Shown: positions 12,341 through 24,942, numbered from the stretch's first letter. The stretch is DNA of 64,000 bases from Calycina herbarum (GCA_001414485.1 LLEY01000049.1:186001-250000); one strand, 5' to 3'. Translations and numbers: made by a program. The notes: generated by a model not told the origin, from the sequence alone.

Positions 12341-13385
12341 GCCAAGAAGGGCCAAGAGAGACGGTTGCCGCGGCCTCGTCATCAGAATCTCTGGGCAATA
12401 TGCTTGCGCGTGGTGTGAGAGAGGGAGAAGGGAGAGAGATGGAGGGAGAAACTTGGATTGTTACGAAGGGGACTGGGCAAGGAGGAAGGTTTCTGTTTTG
12501 CGATCGATGGGACGTGAGAGGAGAGGGGAAACTTGAAGCGTGCGTGATCCACGAGTTGTGAGGAGGGAGAGGGAGAGAAGAAAAGGGAGGGTGATAGGAA
12601 TCGGTAAAAGGGAGAGTACTCCGTAATGGTCGCCATTGCTGGTAAATGGAGCGTATCAGGCATAAGTACGGGCTCTCAAAGAAGGCTAGTGAAGTATTGA
12701 CTTGAACCAGTATCAATTGCCCAGTGTTGTTGCCATTTCTGGTTGATGACCGTTAGACTGACATTAGAACTCTCCATCAACCCGACAGGCTGGAATCATT
12801 CCAGCTGATCTTATTGCAGAAGGACTTCTTGGATCTTCTGCAGTCCCACTTGAGAAGCTATCCCACTCCGAGGATGAGTGACAGGAGGGGACTCCAGATC
12901 CCCTCATAAACATGTTCCCATCCCCAGCTTTGTTCATCGCGCGCGCCACCAGACCAAACATCTCAAGAAAAGTCGCTCAGAATGGCGAGGTGTGTGTGGC
13001 CCACGAGTCAAGCCAAGGTCTCCTCCTAAAATCCCCTCCGTTGCTTCAATCTTGGCCGCGTCTCGGAGATCCTTGGGACTTTGTTCCCCGAAAATTGGCA
13101 ACATTTGGCACGACGAGCCAATCAGAAGGAGCACTGCCTCAATGAGGTCTTGGCAGTCTTGGCATTGATCAGCTCGACTGCATGCACCCTCGTAAGTACT
13201 CGAGACGCAGCCCTCGCGTCAGTGCCTTCCTCCCGTTGGCTGCTCACCCAAACTTAGTTCGAGTCTAACCCAATTTGCTCCAACCACGGGTGAGTTTAAC
13301 ACTCTTCGACCTCCGTGGAGCCTAAAATTCTCACGCCCACTCCTAAGCTCACCCGCCAAGACATCGCCAAGAGAATCGTCTTGGC
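12341..13385. promoter_or_regulatory. Cluster of nine PacC-type sites (GCCAAG/CTTGGC) upstream of pacC
   Basis: The core GCCAAG occurs at 12341, 12351, 13012, 13355 and 13366, and its complement CTTGGC at 13051, 13149, 13158 and 13380. Seven of the nine lie within 375 bp ending about 230 bp before the pacC start codon, several as close pairs. GCCARG is the established binding core of PacC zinc fingers. About one such hexamer per 2 kb would be expected by chance for this exact form on both strands. This suggests PacC controls its own gene. Some sites may lie in the transcribed leader. Confidence 0.6.
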
Positions 13386-13615
13386 ACCAGAGTTCCACTG
13401 TGAATACAAGAGCGCGATTCTCCCCTCGATTTCTTGGAAGGAAAGCGCGACTGACATATCTTCTCTATTCACTGACTTTTGGATCCTGAAATCAGTCTAC
13501 AAAATTACAAGCGACTTGACTTCCAGACGGCGCTCGTCAACTTTGCTCGACCTGTCAACACCATCCCACACCACCTGAAGGACCCGCATTGAGCGATCAC
13601 CACACGACCAATACG

Positions 13616-15731
13616 ATGACCGACAACCAAACCCCTGTGGAGGCTCCAGTAGCCGTCGCAGCACCCGAGGCACCGAAGCCCGTGATCGCGGAGTCAGATT
13701 CGTTATCTTGTCAATGGGACAAATGCTCTGAGAAGTGCACTTCTGCAGAGGCTCTTTTTGTAAGTTGAGAGATGAACTCTTGGCGATGGCTTCTATGCCC
13801 AGCCTGCTGCTACCACTCCTATTTTTCGGTTATGATCTTGGCATGACCGTATCGCGCCAGCCAAGGGATTAAACTGTGAAATAGTGATGGTTTACGATCG
13901 TGGTTGTTCTTTCCAGTGATGGTTTGCTGATAATTTTCTCTTTGCAGGAGCACATCTGCGAAAAGCATGTGGGACGCAAAAGCACCAACAACCTCAACCT
14001 TACCTGTGGCTGGAATTCCTGTCGCACCACCACCGTCAAGCGCGACCACATTACCTCTCACATCAGAGTCCACGTTCCCTTGAAGCCTCACAAATGCGAT
14101 TTCTGCGGAAAGGCCTTCAAGCGCCCACAGGATTTGAAGAAGCACGTCAAGGTAAGCCCCAGCTCCACCCCGCAATTTCGAGTACGAGTCCCGGAGTACG
14201 AGCATCAGCTAACCCCTCCAAGACGCACGCAGACGACTCGGTCCTCCTCCGATCTCCCGAACAACAACATGGTGGCCAGAGTTCAGGCTACAGACAAGGC
14301 GGCAAAGGTATGTAGCACTGTAGCACAACAGTTCTGGTTGGACCCCAGACCATTCTGACATGGAAAATAGTGATTGCTAACCTGCAGAATCTTGCAGCTA
14401 CCGCCACAGGTTACTATGATCATGCCCCTCAAATGCACCCGGGTCAACCTCAATACGGCCACCCAGCACAACACCCAGGACACAATGGTTATTATGCTCC
14501 TCAACAGCCCTCCTCCTACGGCCCAGTCTACTATCCAGTCAGCCATGGCGGTGATATGGGACATCACGCAGCCTACGACAACCGAAAGCGCGGCTACGAG
14601 GCCTTGAACGATTTCTTCGGTGATGCCAAGAGACGTCAAATAGACCCCACCTCATACGACCAAGTTGGACAGCGATTGATGGCCCTTCAAGGCATTCCAA
14701 TTCACGGCGGCGGTCTCTCCGACTACATGCCAGCCGGTCCAGCAATGGTTGCCGTTGGTGGTGGACATCATGGAGGACACCACGGTGGTCCAATTCAACA
14801 ACACCAATATGCCCTCCCACCAATGCCCAATCTCCGCACCAAGAACGACTTGATGAACATTGACCAATTCTTGGAGCAAATGCAATCAACCGTCTACGAG
14901 AGTGCCAATGCTGCAGCTGCCGCCGGTGTCCAACAACCCGGTTCTCACTATACCCACCAAGCTGTCAACTTCCGACAGAGCCATTCTCCCCCACAAACTC
15001 AACTCCAGGGTCTTAGCCACCTCCAACACCATGTCTCTTCCCATGCTACTGCACCAATGATGCAAAGCCACTCCAATCAATCAAATGCATCCGGTACCCC
15101 AGCATTGACTCCTTCATCAAGTGCTATGTCATACACCTCCGGACACTCACCAAGCTCATCCCATGGCATGTCTCCAATCTCACACGGAATGTCACCAGTC
15201 TCAAGACACAGCTCAACTGCTTCGGCAGCATACCCAAGTTTGCCAGCGGTCACTCATGGCTACTCACCCCACTCCACCACTGCTCCAGCTTCCACCCTTG
15301 GTACCAACTTCGACAGCGATCAACGCCGTCGTTACTCTGGTGGTATGCTTCAGCGCAGTGCTGGTCCTCGTGATTTCACTATCGACAGCGCATCTTCTCC
15401 ATCTGATGATTCTCGCACTCCATCACCAAAGGAGACCACCCCACGCCCCGATAACATCATCAAATCCACCCTCTCCAGCAACATCGACCCAGCACTTTCC
15501 GGTGCCATCTCTCCAAGCGCTCACTCAGAGGGCGGAGACAGCGCTCGTGACCGTGCCGAGGAGCTGTGGATCGAGAACATCCGTGTCATCGAAGCACTCA
15601 AGAAGATGATTAGCGATCGTTTAGACAAGGGAGAGTACGATGAAGACGAGGAGATGTCTGATGCCAAGTCACCATTACCTGAACCTTCTTCGCAAAGCTT
15701 GTACCCTGTTCTCCGAGCCGATGATGACTAG
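13616..15731 (+). CDS. pacC: pH-response transcription factor PacC/Rim101
   Basis: Four exons, 13616-13759, 13948-14151, 14223-14307 and 14398-15731, give 588 residues; every junction keeps frame. Three C2H2 fingers are complete: C32/C37/H50/H55, C68/C73/H86/H90 and C98/C101/H114/H118. Signatures include [20 protein letters not shown] and [20 protein letters not shown]. The long C-terminal part is rich in Ser, His, Pro and Gln. Two YPxL motifs, YPSL at 423-426 and YPVL at 580-583, match the PalA-binding motifs that flank the signalling-protease region in Aspergillus PacC. The C-terminal one is five residues from the end. PacC is cleaved at alkaline pH, then activates alkaline-expressed genes and represses acid-expressed ones in the nucleus. 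The upstream GCCAAG cluster suggests autoregulation. Confidence 0.96.
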
Positions 15732-17441
15732 ATGGTCTTCGTCGCGCGGGCTTCAATGCCATAATTTAAAAATGCTCATCCGCTGATCAATCTTGTGTTG
15801 AATCATGATGCAGCGGCGTTTTAGGGCAAAATTTTAGGGAAATGCAATTCTTCTTTTTCTTGAAACATGGGTTGGCTCTTCTCTTTATGATGACGGAATG
15901 GGACGTGTATTTTATTTATGTATTGTGGACAGGGGCTTTTAGTTGGGTGATGAGGGTTACCTTGTTTCTTCTTGCGAACTTCGTTAAGCTTTGACTTTTA
16001 TTTTTCGTGTTGGGCTTGATACCTTTACTTTATGTTAGCATTGCTGATTTCGATGCTCGCAAGCTTTGGAGGAGCCTGAGAAATGAAATGAAATGACCAA
16101 ATTTTTCTCTCTCTGAATTATAATAATGTCTTTGATGTGATGTTTTTTGTGAGGTGAAGAGTTTCTCCATGTCTCTAACTTTGGACGGGGTTGACGTGAT
16201 GTTTACTCGCTCCTTCCCGTCCTTTTCCATACAAGCACTCCCTCTGTACTAGTATTCGCTATCCATCGTCCCAAAGACAACACAATTCATCTACCATGTA
16301 CGGGTTGGGAGACGAGGCAGCTGAAGGGATTCCTCGCCTGAGTATCCTCTCCTACACAAGTTCGCTATCTTGTCCTATACTGGATGCTGAAGATGAAGTT
16401 ATAATTAAAAGTTGACGCATGACCCAATCAAAAACCGGATTACAACACCCACCCCCTTAGATTTCCTTTTGTACACAAGTTTCTTGCTGCCGGGCGAGAG
16501 GATAAATTGGTTTCGGTTTACCACAAAAATAGCTCATAACGTGCTAACCTATTTATTACCCAGGGCAAGAAAACTAGCGGCGAAAAGACCCAAAAGGACT
16601 GAGACTCAAGCACGAGTAGTCTTAAAGACAATAGAAACATTGAAAATACCAGCTGGCCCCTTGGTTTTCCACCAAGGGGCTGCTGTTCCGTTCACCTTTT
16701 GGGGAGGCTGGGCGGGTTTCTTTTTCAAGCATGGGCACCTCAAGTTGAAGGTTCAACCTGTTCAGTAGGGAGGGGAACTCGATCCGAGGCAAGAGTAAAG
16801 GGAGGAAGGAGTCTTGTGGCATCAAGACGAGAACCAATGTGAGGAATGAGGAAGGCACGAATTCGCATCGCTCTTCCGGCCTCCACATTTGCGGCCTGTC
16901 ACGTTCCTTGAACAGACCACCTACCTCAAGGTCGTTCCTTCCTTCTTACCCTCCATCTTGACTTGGCCACGAGTAGGGCGAGAAATGAAGAAGAGAAGGA
17001 AAGGCCGACTTCTGATCCACAATCCAGAATTAGAGGAAAATCAAAACTTGGAGAAATTTTAAGGGAACAACGAAATCCGGGTATGCATTGTTACCCTTCT
17101 CTCTAAAATGGCAGACACTGAGCGTGGGTCAACAGATCATACAAGCTGTGTTGATAAGATGTTGATAAGAGCAGCCGGCCACGTTGTCCGAGGCGATTGA
17201 CTCTAAGTCGTTATTACAACGAGAACGCGTAGAGTTTGCTATGCGGCGCGGGTCTCCCGCTGGCGTGCACACTCAGGTTTTGGTTTCTGCTCAATTTTTC
17301 CCGAAGACGAGGTGAGGTTCCAAGGAGAGCATCAACGAGGAAGGAACGACCACCACGACGATGACCCAGACCCAACGCAACTCTTTCGCTATTCCCTTCT
17401 TGCCCAACATAACAACCATGAGGCAATTCTTGCTGCAAACG
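15732..17441. other. pacC 3' region and intergenic sequence
   Basis: The first few hundred bases are T-rich and probably include the pacC 3' UTR. A small hairpin (ccccttggt/accaagggg) lies at 16657-16679. A 118-codon open frame at 16412-16768 has no recognisable homology and is not called a gene. Confidence 0.4.
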
Positions 17442-18310
17442 TGAACCAGGCCCAACGCGCTAACTCGAAAGTCTTCAAAACCCTCGCGGTCCCCTCTTTC
17501 TCTCCCTCTCTTCCTCTTCACAACAACATTTTCTTCTCCCATCAACAACGCAACCATCTCCATCACCCTGAACCCGGGCAAGGCGCTCACCATCCATCAC
17601 TTATTCCCCTGACGGTTGAAGCATCGATAAAACTGTTCCATCAACGAACACCACGTTGAGAATTAACAGCCTCTTCCTCGTTGGCACATTCTTCCTATCA
17701 TTGGCACTGTGGCCAATGGTTGTAGGTTCAATTTCAAGGGGTTGATGGGGTTTGGGTTGGGTTGGGAGACTGTTTTTCATCTTGATTTTTATTACTTTTG
17801 TTTATTGGCTTTTTTTGCGATGGGTGGTGGGAGTGATTTCTGCCCTGGTGAGTTCACGAGGAACTCTTCTATCATTTGATTTCAGCTGACAAGGTGTTTT
17901 ACAGATCAAGACAGTCCGGGGGACTATAGACCTTGCTGGTCTCTGTAGAGAGCTTTCTCTTTTAGGTATTTTGGGGAGGGAGATGAGAGAGGGGTGAGTT
18001 ACCGCTCGCGCAAAAAGGAAGGAAGACCCAGGCCTAACGCGCTAAGTCAATTCGTCCCCTCTTCCACATCCCAACCTTTCTTCTTCTTCACCCACCCAAC
18101 CCGTCACTGTCACCCTGAACCCCGCGAAGTCTCTCACGGTCACATACGCCTCCGATTGAGTCGTTGCAGAGGCCGAATCCTCCGTTGCAAGACGGCTCAT
18201 GTCCCTGTGGCGGATGGTTGCTAGTTCATTCAAGGGGTTGGTGGGTCTGGGTTGGATTGGGAGACCCTTTATGATTTTATTACTTTTGTTTGAGGGGTTG
18301 CGGGTATGTC
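17442..18310 (+). repeat. Diverged direct duplication, two units of about 280-340 bp
   Basis: Unit 1 (about 17442-17800) and unit 2 (about 18030-18310) share ordered blocks. These are aacgcgctaa near 17453 and 18035; caccctgaacccg/c near 17564 and 18112; caaggggttg near 17735 and 18231; gggttgg-attgggagac near 17755 and 18247; and attacttttgttt near 17790 and 18280. The offset shrinks from about 580 to 490 bp, so indels have accumulated. There is no open frame across it. Its origin is unknown. Confidence 0.5.
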
Positions 18311-18387
18311 GAAAATGTGTTCGGGAAGGTGGTCCTGGTGAGTTCTCTACTGATGGAGGCCTTTACTGATCTCGTCGCCAGACTTCC

Positions 18388-20351
18388 TTGTGGTGTTTAC
18401 TCAGTGGGTCAAGTCCTTCGTCGGCAGAGGATGGACCTTACGAGAGCTTATAGCACCCTCGAGCCCTCGTTTTTTTACCTCAGACTGGTCACGGCGTTAT
18501 CAAGAAAGCTCTCTCTTTCACGGTACCGGTCGACCCGGACCTCTGCCTACCTCAAAATCCGAAGAATTTTATCCCGCCTTTTAGTCAGGAAGCAGCAGAC
18601 ACGCTGCCACCGAATAAAGATTGTGATCTTCACATACAATTGAGGCGCGGGACAACTCCTCCTTACGGTCAGTCGACTCACTTCAAGTGTTCGACTACGT
18701 CAATGTTGGTAATAAACAAGTAGGATTACCAACATTGAGGAGGTTTATCTCGCTCGTCTTACTTCGTCCCCAGACATTAGAAAGCTCCTTGAACGAGCTA
18801 GCGTTGCTGAGCGAATGAGTTGGGCTTCTAAGAGGGAAACTGGTCGCATGGAAGATATTGCATATTGTCTCCTGGGAATCTTTCAAATCAATATGCCACT
18901 TTTGCACGGCGAGGGAAAGCATTCATTTACTCGACTCCAAGAAAAAATTGCCCGACACTCAGACGATCAGTCTCTTTTCGCATGGAGTAACTTGACCTCG
19001 GATACTCAAAGCATATTAGCAGCCTCTCCAGCAGACTTTGGAGAATCTAAGGATATTGTTCCGTGTAAGAGCGGAAGTGTCAAGACCGGATTTTTTATTT
19101 TCATCACGAATAAAGGCCTTGAACCTACGGTACCAATGTTTGAGCAGCATGCCTTGTTAGAATGCCGACGCAGAGGCGATCTGACTTCCTTGGTAGTAGT
19201 CCAGTTTCGGAAAATCCAGGAAGACGAGCACCAGAGAATACCTAGATCAAAACTTGGCATGGTACTAGTGGAAGAAAGAACTATTTCGTTAACGCAGCAT
19301 TCGGAATCTCAAGATGACTTTCCCGATTTGCCTCGCTACACAATGTTCGATGGAAGAGAATTTCCTTACTTCATCTCCACTTCCCTTCCGGATGTCAAGA
19401 TTAGCAGTTCACTAATCATCCAAAAGCATTCTTCGATCTTGCGGGTTGCCATCGAGAAGGCTCTATCCCAGCAAAGCAATACCCAGACAGACCCGACAGT
19501 AGATGTCTTCTTCTTTGCTGTCAACTTGCTTGCCTTGGTTTTTTCAATCGTCTTTGGAGCGCCATCTTCTTTGAAGTGGGGAATTCTCATTGTTTTTATC
19601 CTTCGATCGATAAGATTAATAAACGGGCGACACTCCGTAACCCGCGACTCTATTCCTGAAACCCATTATGATCACATCCTCGAGATACAAGGAATGAGTT
19701 CAGCAGGTTTGACACTCACAATGAGAAAGCCACACCACAGACGTCTACGCTGTCATGTGTCTCTGAACCAAGACGGCCGCATCCCAGAGAGTCAAAGCAG
19801 TTTCTTGACTCCATGGTCGAGTTTTCCAAGCAAAACTATCCACCCGCCGTGTATTCAGCCAACAGCTCGTCGTTGTAGAAACTCTCGAATATTCCGGTTA
19901 GCTAAGTCTTCCCATACTCAAAATTATCGAAGGACTACGAGACAAAACACCCTACAAACCCGAATACAAAAACATAATAGGACCCTTCTGCGCAGTCCTC
20001 CTCCTTATCCCCATCATATTCCTCGGCTCCGCCATACTTCCCAGCTACCAAACCCTTTCCTCATTTGTAACGTCACTTGCCACATTATGGACTGCCATTC
20101 TATTAGGAGTATATTCTCATCGCTTAACGGCTTTTGCGTATGTGACTCTGACGACGTACAGCCAGTTATGGTTTCAAGTCACCCACAAGCCTAGATACGA
20201 GGGTGAAGCCATGGTGGAGGGACAGCTGTTGTCGGAAGTACAATTTCTTTCTATTTCTTTCATAGGGTATTTACTGTTTTGCCGCTTTTTGATTTTACGG
20301 TTTTTGTTGATGGTCCGGTTATGGGTTTTATTCTTGCGAGGAATAAGTTGA
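18388..20351 (+). pseudogene. HET-domain (heterokaryon incompatibility) protein, truncated and frameshifted
   Basis: The segment at 18388-18584 reads VGRGWTLRELIAPSSPRFF, the conserved block of HET domains, but the N-terminal part is missing and the frame breaks afterwards. The long frame at 18815-20194 opens with MSWASKRETGRMEDIAYCLL and INMPLLHGEG, the end of the same domain, then a downstream region with a hydrophobic stretch (FFFAVNLLALVFSIVF). Near 19740-19870 the coding signal moves to another frame and crosses a TAG. It continues to 20351 as a membrane-like tail (ILPSYQTLSSFVTSLATLW). Intact relatives trigger cell death on fusion of unlike hyphae. This copy lacks at least one third of its domain, though a shorter protein from 18815 remains possible. 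Confidence 0.7.
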
Positions 20352-21848
20352 GAGTTTTGGATAAGTAAAGTAGGCTTGGAGTTAGATGATGAAAGTGTTT
20401 GGTGGAAGAAGTTGGGTGAATGTTTATGCAGATATTTGAGTTTTGCTACTTGTAGCTTATAACGTTAAATACTAGACCTTCTACAGTAACAGTCATAACA
20501 GATTCTAACTAAGCTTGCTTAAGACTGTATTAGTTAAAGTCAGCTTTCTTGTTTCTTCTTTCATACTTTTCAACTTCTCCTCTCAGTAATTAGCTGGAAA
20601 TTAGTACTCACCATTTAACAATTCAAATAACCCATCAACAGTAGCACAGCCTTTAATACTTAATACGCTCAAAACTAAACACAAGTCCATCGTGCATAAG
20701 TCTTCAAATCAGAATATAATATTCTATTATCTCAAGTGGACGTGTTTGGTAATACTTGACTATATCCAAGTAAAACTTCTTCCAAGCCTCCGCAAATTAC
20801 CACAGAGAACGCGGTGTAAAGTATAGCTATAATACCCTATAAAGTGCCCTAAAGACTTATGATTCGCAGTCAGCCCTGCAAGAGGCGTTGAAATTAGTGC
20901 AAGCGAGTCTTTAGAAAGGCATCCGATCCCAGAATTACAGCGAGGTCTACACAGCTTCAGGGCACCTCTCGATGGACATTAAAAAGCGGCAGTGAATACA
21001 CAAGGTTCGCACCTGCCCTGCTTACCTAGCTTTCGTTGTTCCAGCCAGGAGTAAATTCAAAAGTGAATATTCCAAACACTTGGAACAAATTTAAAACAAT
21101 TGACCCGAGTGTTTTAGAACAATCAAAGTCCCAAGAATTTTGGTAAATAAAAGTTGGAATTCTACTGCCGCTTTTCATGTCCACACCACCGCGAGGGCAG
21201 ATTACAGGGCACAAGCCTAAAGTCTCCATAGTTCTACGTGAAAGATTTAAAGGGCTCACCCTTCTATCAGCAGAACCCTCCCTTATGAACAGCTAATTCA
21301 CCTCCTAAAATAATTCACTCCCAGAACCCCAGAGGAGTCAAATTCACTCACTCCTCTCAGTACCTCTCACAACACATCGCTATGAATTCCAAATCAAAAC
21401 ATGTCTCCTTACTTTACTATACTATACTTTACATTCCATCTCGAATCTGTGAATCTTAGAATAGTAATAATACAAGACATCCCCTCCTAATACACTTTTC
21501 TTTCGAATGAGTAGTAGTAAAAAAGAAAGGGAAAAAAGCGAAAAGCCAATCTTCCATTGTACTGTACAAACAGCAAGAGCAAGCAACAATGCCAGAGAAA
21601 GCCAAAGCCCTCCAAATAAATAAAAAAACGCCCAGTGAAATTCTCATAGCAGCCTTGGATCATCGTAATAGCCACCTGCAACGCCCCGACTGAATTTCCC
21701 ATGCCCTTGATCCCCCACCCCATACCATGCGCTCAATTTGTTGGCAATTTCAAGATGCAAAAGCAAGATGCAAAAGCAAGATGCAAATCTCACCACTCCT
21801 TCTCCAAAGCAACCAGATCAGCAAAAATCCCCTGCTCGAAAGAGAAGT
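20352..21848. other. 1.5-kb intergenic region, AT-rich
   Basis: No supported gene. The right part (about 21300-21848) should contain the 3' UTR of the minus-strand ING gene. The triplicated word agatgcaaaagca around 21750-21785 is a small tandem repeat. Confidence 0.4.
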
Positions 21849-24471
21849 TCACTTTTTCCTTCCTCTGGCATTGACCTCGCCTTTCTCGCCGATGCCAAGT
21901 GTGACTCGACACTCAGGACAATACCACTTCGTCGTTCGAGGTGGGATATCCGTCAATCCCACACACTCGAGGTGGAACCATTCCTTCTCACACTTTTTAC
22001 ATATTAGCATAATTTCCATCTGAAATAAGCTAAAGAAAAATAGCGGAAGGAGAGGGCCAGAAGAAAATACTCACATCCCCATTCTCACACCCAATCATAG
22101 TCCCAAAGCTAACCCGATTACAAAGGCAATACCGCGGCTCATTAGCATCGATCAAATTCCCATTATCGTCAATCTCATCAAAAATCTCACTCCCCTCCCG
22201 TCCATCCTTCTTCTCCTTCTTAGGTCCCGCTTTCTTGCGTGTCGCTGCGCTTCGTTTACCCACGCTGACGGCCGTCGAATCTTCCGAGCCTTTGGTGACT
22301 ACTCCTGGTGCTGGTCTTCTGGTGCGTTTACTTGGTTGACGGGGTTCTGGCGGTGCGGGTGTATTCCGTGCTGTGCTTGTTCGTCGAGGACGTTCGACTA
22401 TGGGTGTTGGGATGGGGGCTTCGTGCTCGACGCTGGCTGCTTTGCTTCGAGATGATGTTGGACGTTTTGCGGGGAGAACTTCTGGTGCTGCGATAGGCAC
22501 TGGTACTATGACTGGAGATTGCAGAGCTGTTGGTGTTAACATAGTCGTAGTTGCTGGAGTAACTGGAGTATGAGCAGCTGATCCCCGACGAGGTCGTTCA
22601 GAGGTTGCAGTTGGCACTTCAATCTTCTTGATTTCCTTCTTGACTGGCTTCTTGGTATCCTTGACTGGTGGTAGGATTGGGGTTGATGACTTTTTGGGTG
22701 ATGGCAGAGCCGCTGGTATTGGGACTTTTGGCGTTTCCGGAGGTACTTCGATAGGAGCTGGTAGCAATACTGGAAGGGAAGATGTAATTGGAGCTGGAGC
22801 CGGAACTGGAGTGACAACTGAAGGTACGGAGAGCAACGAAGTTACCTCACTCGCAACAGAAGGTGCTTCCGACAAAGCAGGAGTCGATTGTTTGGCAGCA
22901 ATAGGCTGAGGGACAGGAACTGGAGTTTCTGTCTTACTTCTCTTTAACAACGGCCTTGCTGCTGGCTTAACTGCTGGGGTTGTTCCATTCAACTTCTCTG
23001 CGTCGCCATCTGCTTCACTTGGATCAGGCTCTCTCTTTCGCTTGCGAGCTGGAGCTTTGCTTGGCGTCTTTGTATTAGTCTTCTTGTCTTCCTTTGCCGT
23101 CGCGCCAAACAAGTTCTCCATAGCTGCCTTTGCATTACCCGCCTTGCGTTGCGCTTCTTCAAAGCCTTCCTCGGCCGCCTCGAGCTCCTTCTTCTGATTC
23201 TCTCGCTTGATCTTCTTTGCTTCGTTAAGTTTCATACCCCGATTCATCACCGGTGATTCTTCTTCTAAACTTATGACAGCAGCCTCGACGCTAAGCGCAC
23301 CTTTATCGTGAACTACTTGCCCGGAAAGTTGAGGAGGTGGTACGATCGTTTCCCCTCTTTCCTTCGCGTCCATCACCGCAATCTTATATGCCTCCATCCC
23401 TCGACCTCGCAGTTTCAACTCCCTATTTATCATCGTATCGCTCGGCGACCATACCGCGTTCTTTTTCATCTTCTTTCGCAAGACGCCGAGTTCGTAATCG
23501 CTCAATGCCAACCATGGCAGGTGATCGCTACCTGGTTTCGCATCAGACGGTGGAGGGGCTAGAAGTCTCAATGCATTACTTGTTGATATACCAGCAAGTT
23601 GGCTATGGACATTCGTCCCAAAACCCGCAGGTCGTATTTCCTTCGGTGGCTTTGGCGGCCGCTCTCGCTTTGGAACCTTCAATTTGATTCTACCACCACC
23701 GGCGGCGCCATTACTAGGAAGACTCAGTGCAGGTGTCTCCCTCGGGGTAACGAATTGATCTACTGACGAATCATCACTTTCAGAACCATACGACTCATAA
23801 TCCAACTCATACGGTGCCAGCACCTCCCCCGGAACCGTTATTCGCGGCGCACGATGCTTTCGAACTTGATGCGCTCCTCCATCTTGCGCGCCTCCAACCC
23901 GCAATGTGATCTTCGGGGCTCGACTTACAACCGGAGATTTGGACTTTTGCAATACAGGAGAGGCTTCTCGAGAGGAAGGGTACGCATCTGCTATCGAATG
24001 CAACTTGGCATGTATCGTCTTGATTCGATTATAATGGCGTTCGACATTTTCTACCATCCGACACGCCTCTGCAAACGACGCCGTTCGAGCACTGACGGCG
24101 TCCCCTAGATTTTGTGAGATATCTGCCCGCAGGTTCGTGGCATCCGGTCTTCCATCTGCGGGGAGGTTCGGCAGGTCTCCATAGAGCTTTGTGAGCTCAT
24201 GTACCTCTGCTGAAGCTCTCGAATATGTCGAATCGAGGTTTCCGATCAAGGTGAGAGATCGGACCATGTCTGAAGGAAGGTATTCGGTGAAGTCCAGAAA
24301 ATCCGTCACAGTCGCCTGAGCATCGGGATCGGTGGGAAGGTCAAGCTGCAGACCCCCATTCATCTTTCCCATGCTCTGGATGGCTTCTGCGAGCTTCCCC
24401 TTATTGCGCCGCGAGCTGGGACTGGTGCTCTCGAGGGGGACGTCCATCGATTTGGGGTTTTGGGGTGCCAT
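21849..24471 (-). CDS. ING-family chromatin protein with C-terminal PHD finger
   Basis: Exons 24471-22075 and 21992-21849 (82-bp intron) give 846 residues. The N-terminal ING domain includes FLDFTEYLPSDMVRSLTLIG and HELTKLYGDLP. A long Pro/Ala/Lys-rich middle is probably disordered. The PHD finger is complete as C4HC3: C782, C784, C795, C800, H806, C809, C824 and C827. The acceptor at 21993 (aaaaag) was chosen over the earlier ttatttcag because it yields CENGDCEKEWFHLECVGL with normal spacing. ING proteins are subunits of histone acetyltransferase or Rpd3-type deacetylase complexes and read H3K4me3 through the PHD finger. I cannot say whether this is the Pho23 or the Yng2 orthologue. ATG at 24471 has a good context (caccATGGc), but see the possible upstream exon. 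Confidence 0.9.
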
Positions 24472-24599
24472 GGTGTTTCCGAAACGTATATGCGCCTGGT
24501 GGACTGCGGTTGCTCTCGAGGATTCGGCATGCGCATGCGGCGTAGATTGTGGGAGCTTGATGCGACAACTCCAAATGCCACTATCGTCGAGCCATCTAT

Positions 24600-24894
24600 G
24601 GGGGACCGTTAGTCAGTGCTCTCGATTGTCACTTTTGCTCTTGCCCAGCCAGCCCAGGGCAGCTCAGACGCGAAAGTCGTCAGCAAGCAACGCGACCTAG
24701 CGCTTGCGCAGCGCAGCAGCCAAGGTTCCCTGGTTAGCGGCGACGGGATTCGCTGCGAGGCCCACGTGAATGCTCCACAGCGACTTCACTAAGCAGAGTG
24801 AGGTAGCGTAGCGCGATAGAGAGTGAGAGTGAGAAGAGAGGGCGAGATAGGTAGGTACTAACCGTCGTGAAGCATCGGCGGCCATCAGGGCCAT
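24600..24894 (-). other. Possible alternative first exon and intron of the ING gene
   Basis: An ATG at 24894 starts MALMAADASRR and meets a donor-like GTTAGT about 35 bp on. An acceptor-like cccatag near 24600 continues in frame (WLDDSGIWSCRIKL...) with no stop down to the annotated start at 24471. This would add about 54 residues. The open run could be chance (roughly one in eight for its length), so the shorter form is kept as the main model. Confidence 0.3.
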
Positions 24895-24907
24895 CTTTCT
24901 CCCGTAG

Positions 24908-24942
24908 TGATGTAAGTGTGTAAGTGTGTAAGTGTGTAAGTC
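24908..24942. repeat. Short tandem repeat (tgtgtaag)n
   Basis: About four copies of an 8-bp unit lie just upstream of the ING gene. A second gtatgta-type run follows near 24975. Confidence 0.7.

Noticed and set aside
12189..12716. 175-codon minus-strand frame upstream of pacC
   Set aside because: Low-complexity Ser/Pro/Leu translation of a purine-rich strand, no homology recognised, and it overlaps the putative PacC-regulated region.
16412..16768. 118-codon plus-strand frame downstream of pacC
   Set aside because: No recognisable motif. Its end is dominated by a local hairpin and aromatic-rich chance translation.
22308..22909. Plus-strand open frames across the ING gene
   Set aside because: They are antisense shadows of the Pro/Ala/Val-rich middle of the ING protein.
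24908..24942. Telomere-like repeat
   Set aside because: The unit tgtgtaag is not the fungal TTAGGG repeat, and there are only about four copies.
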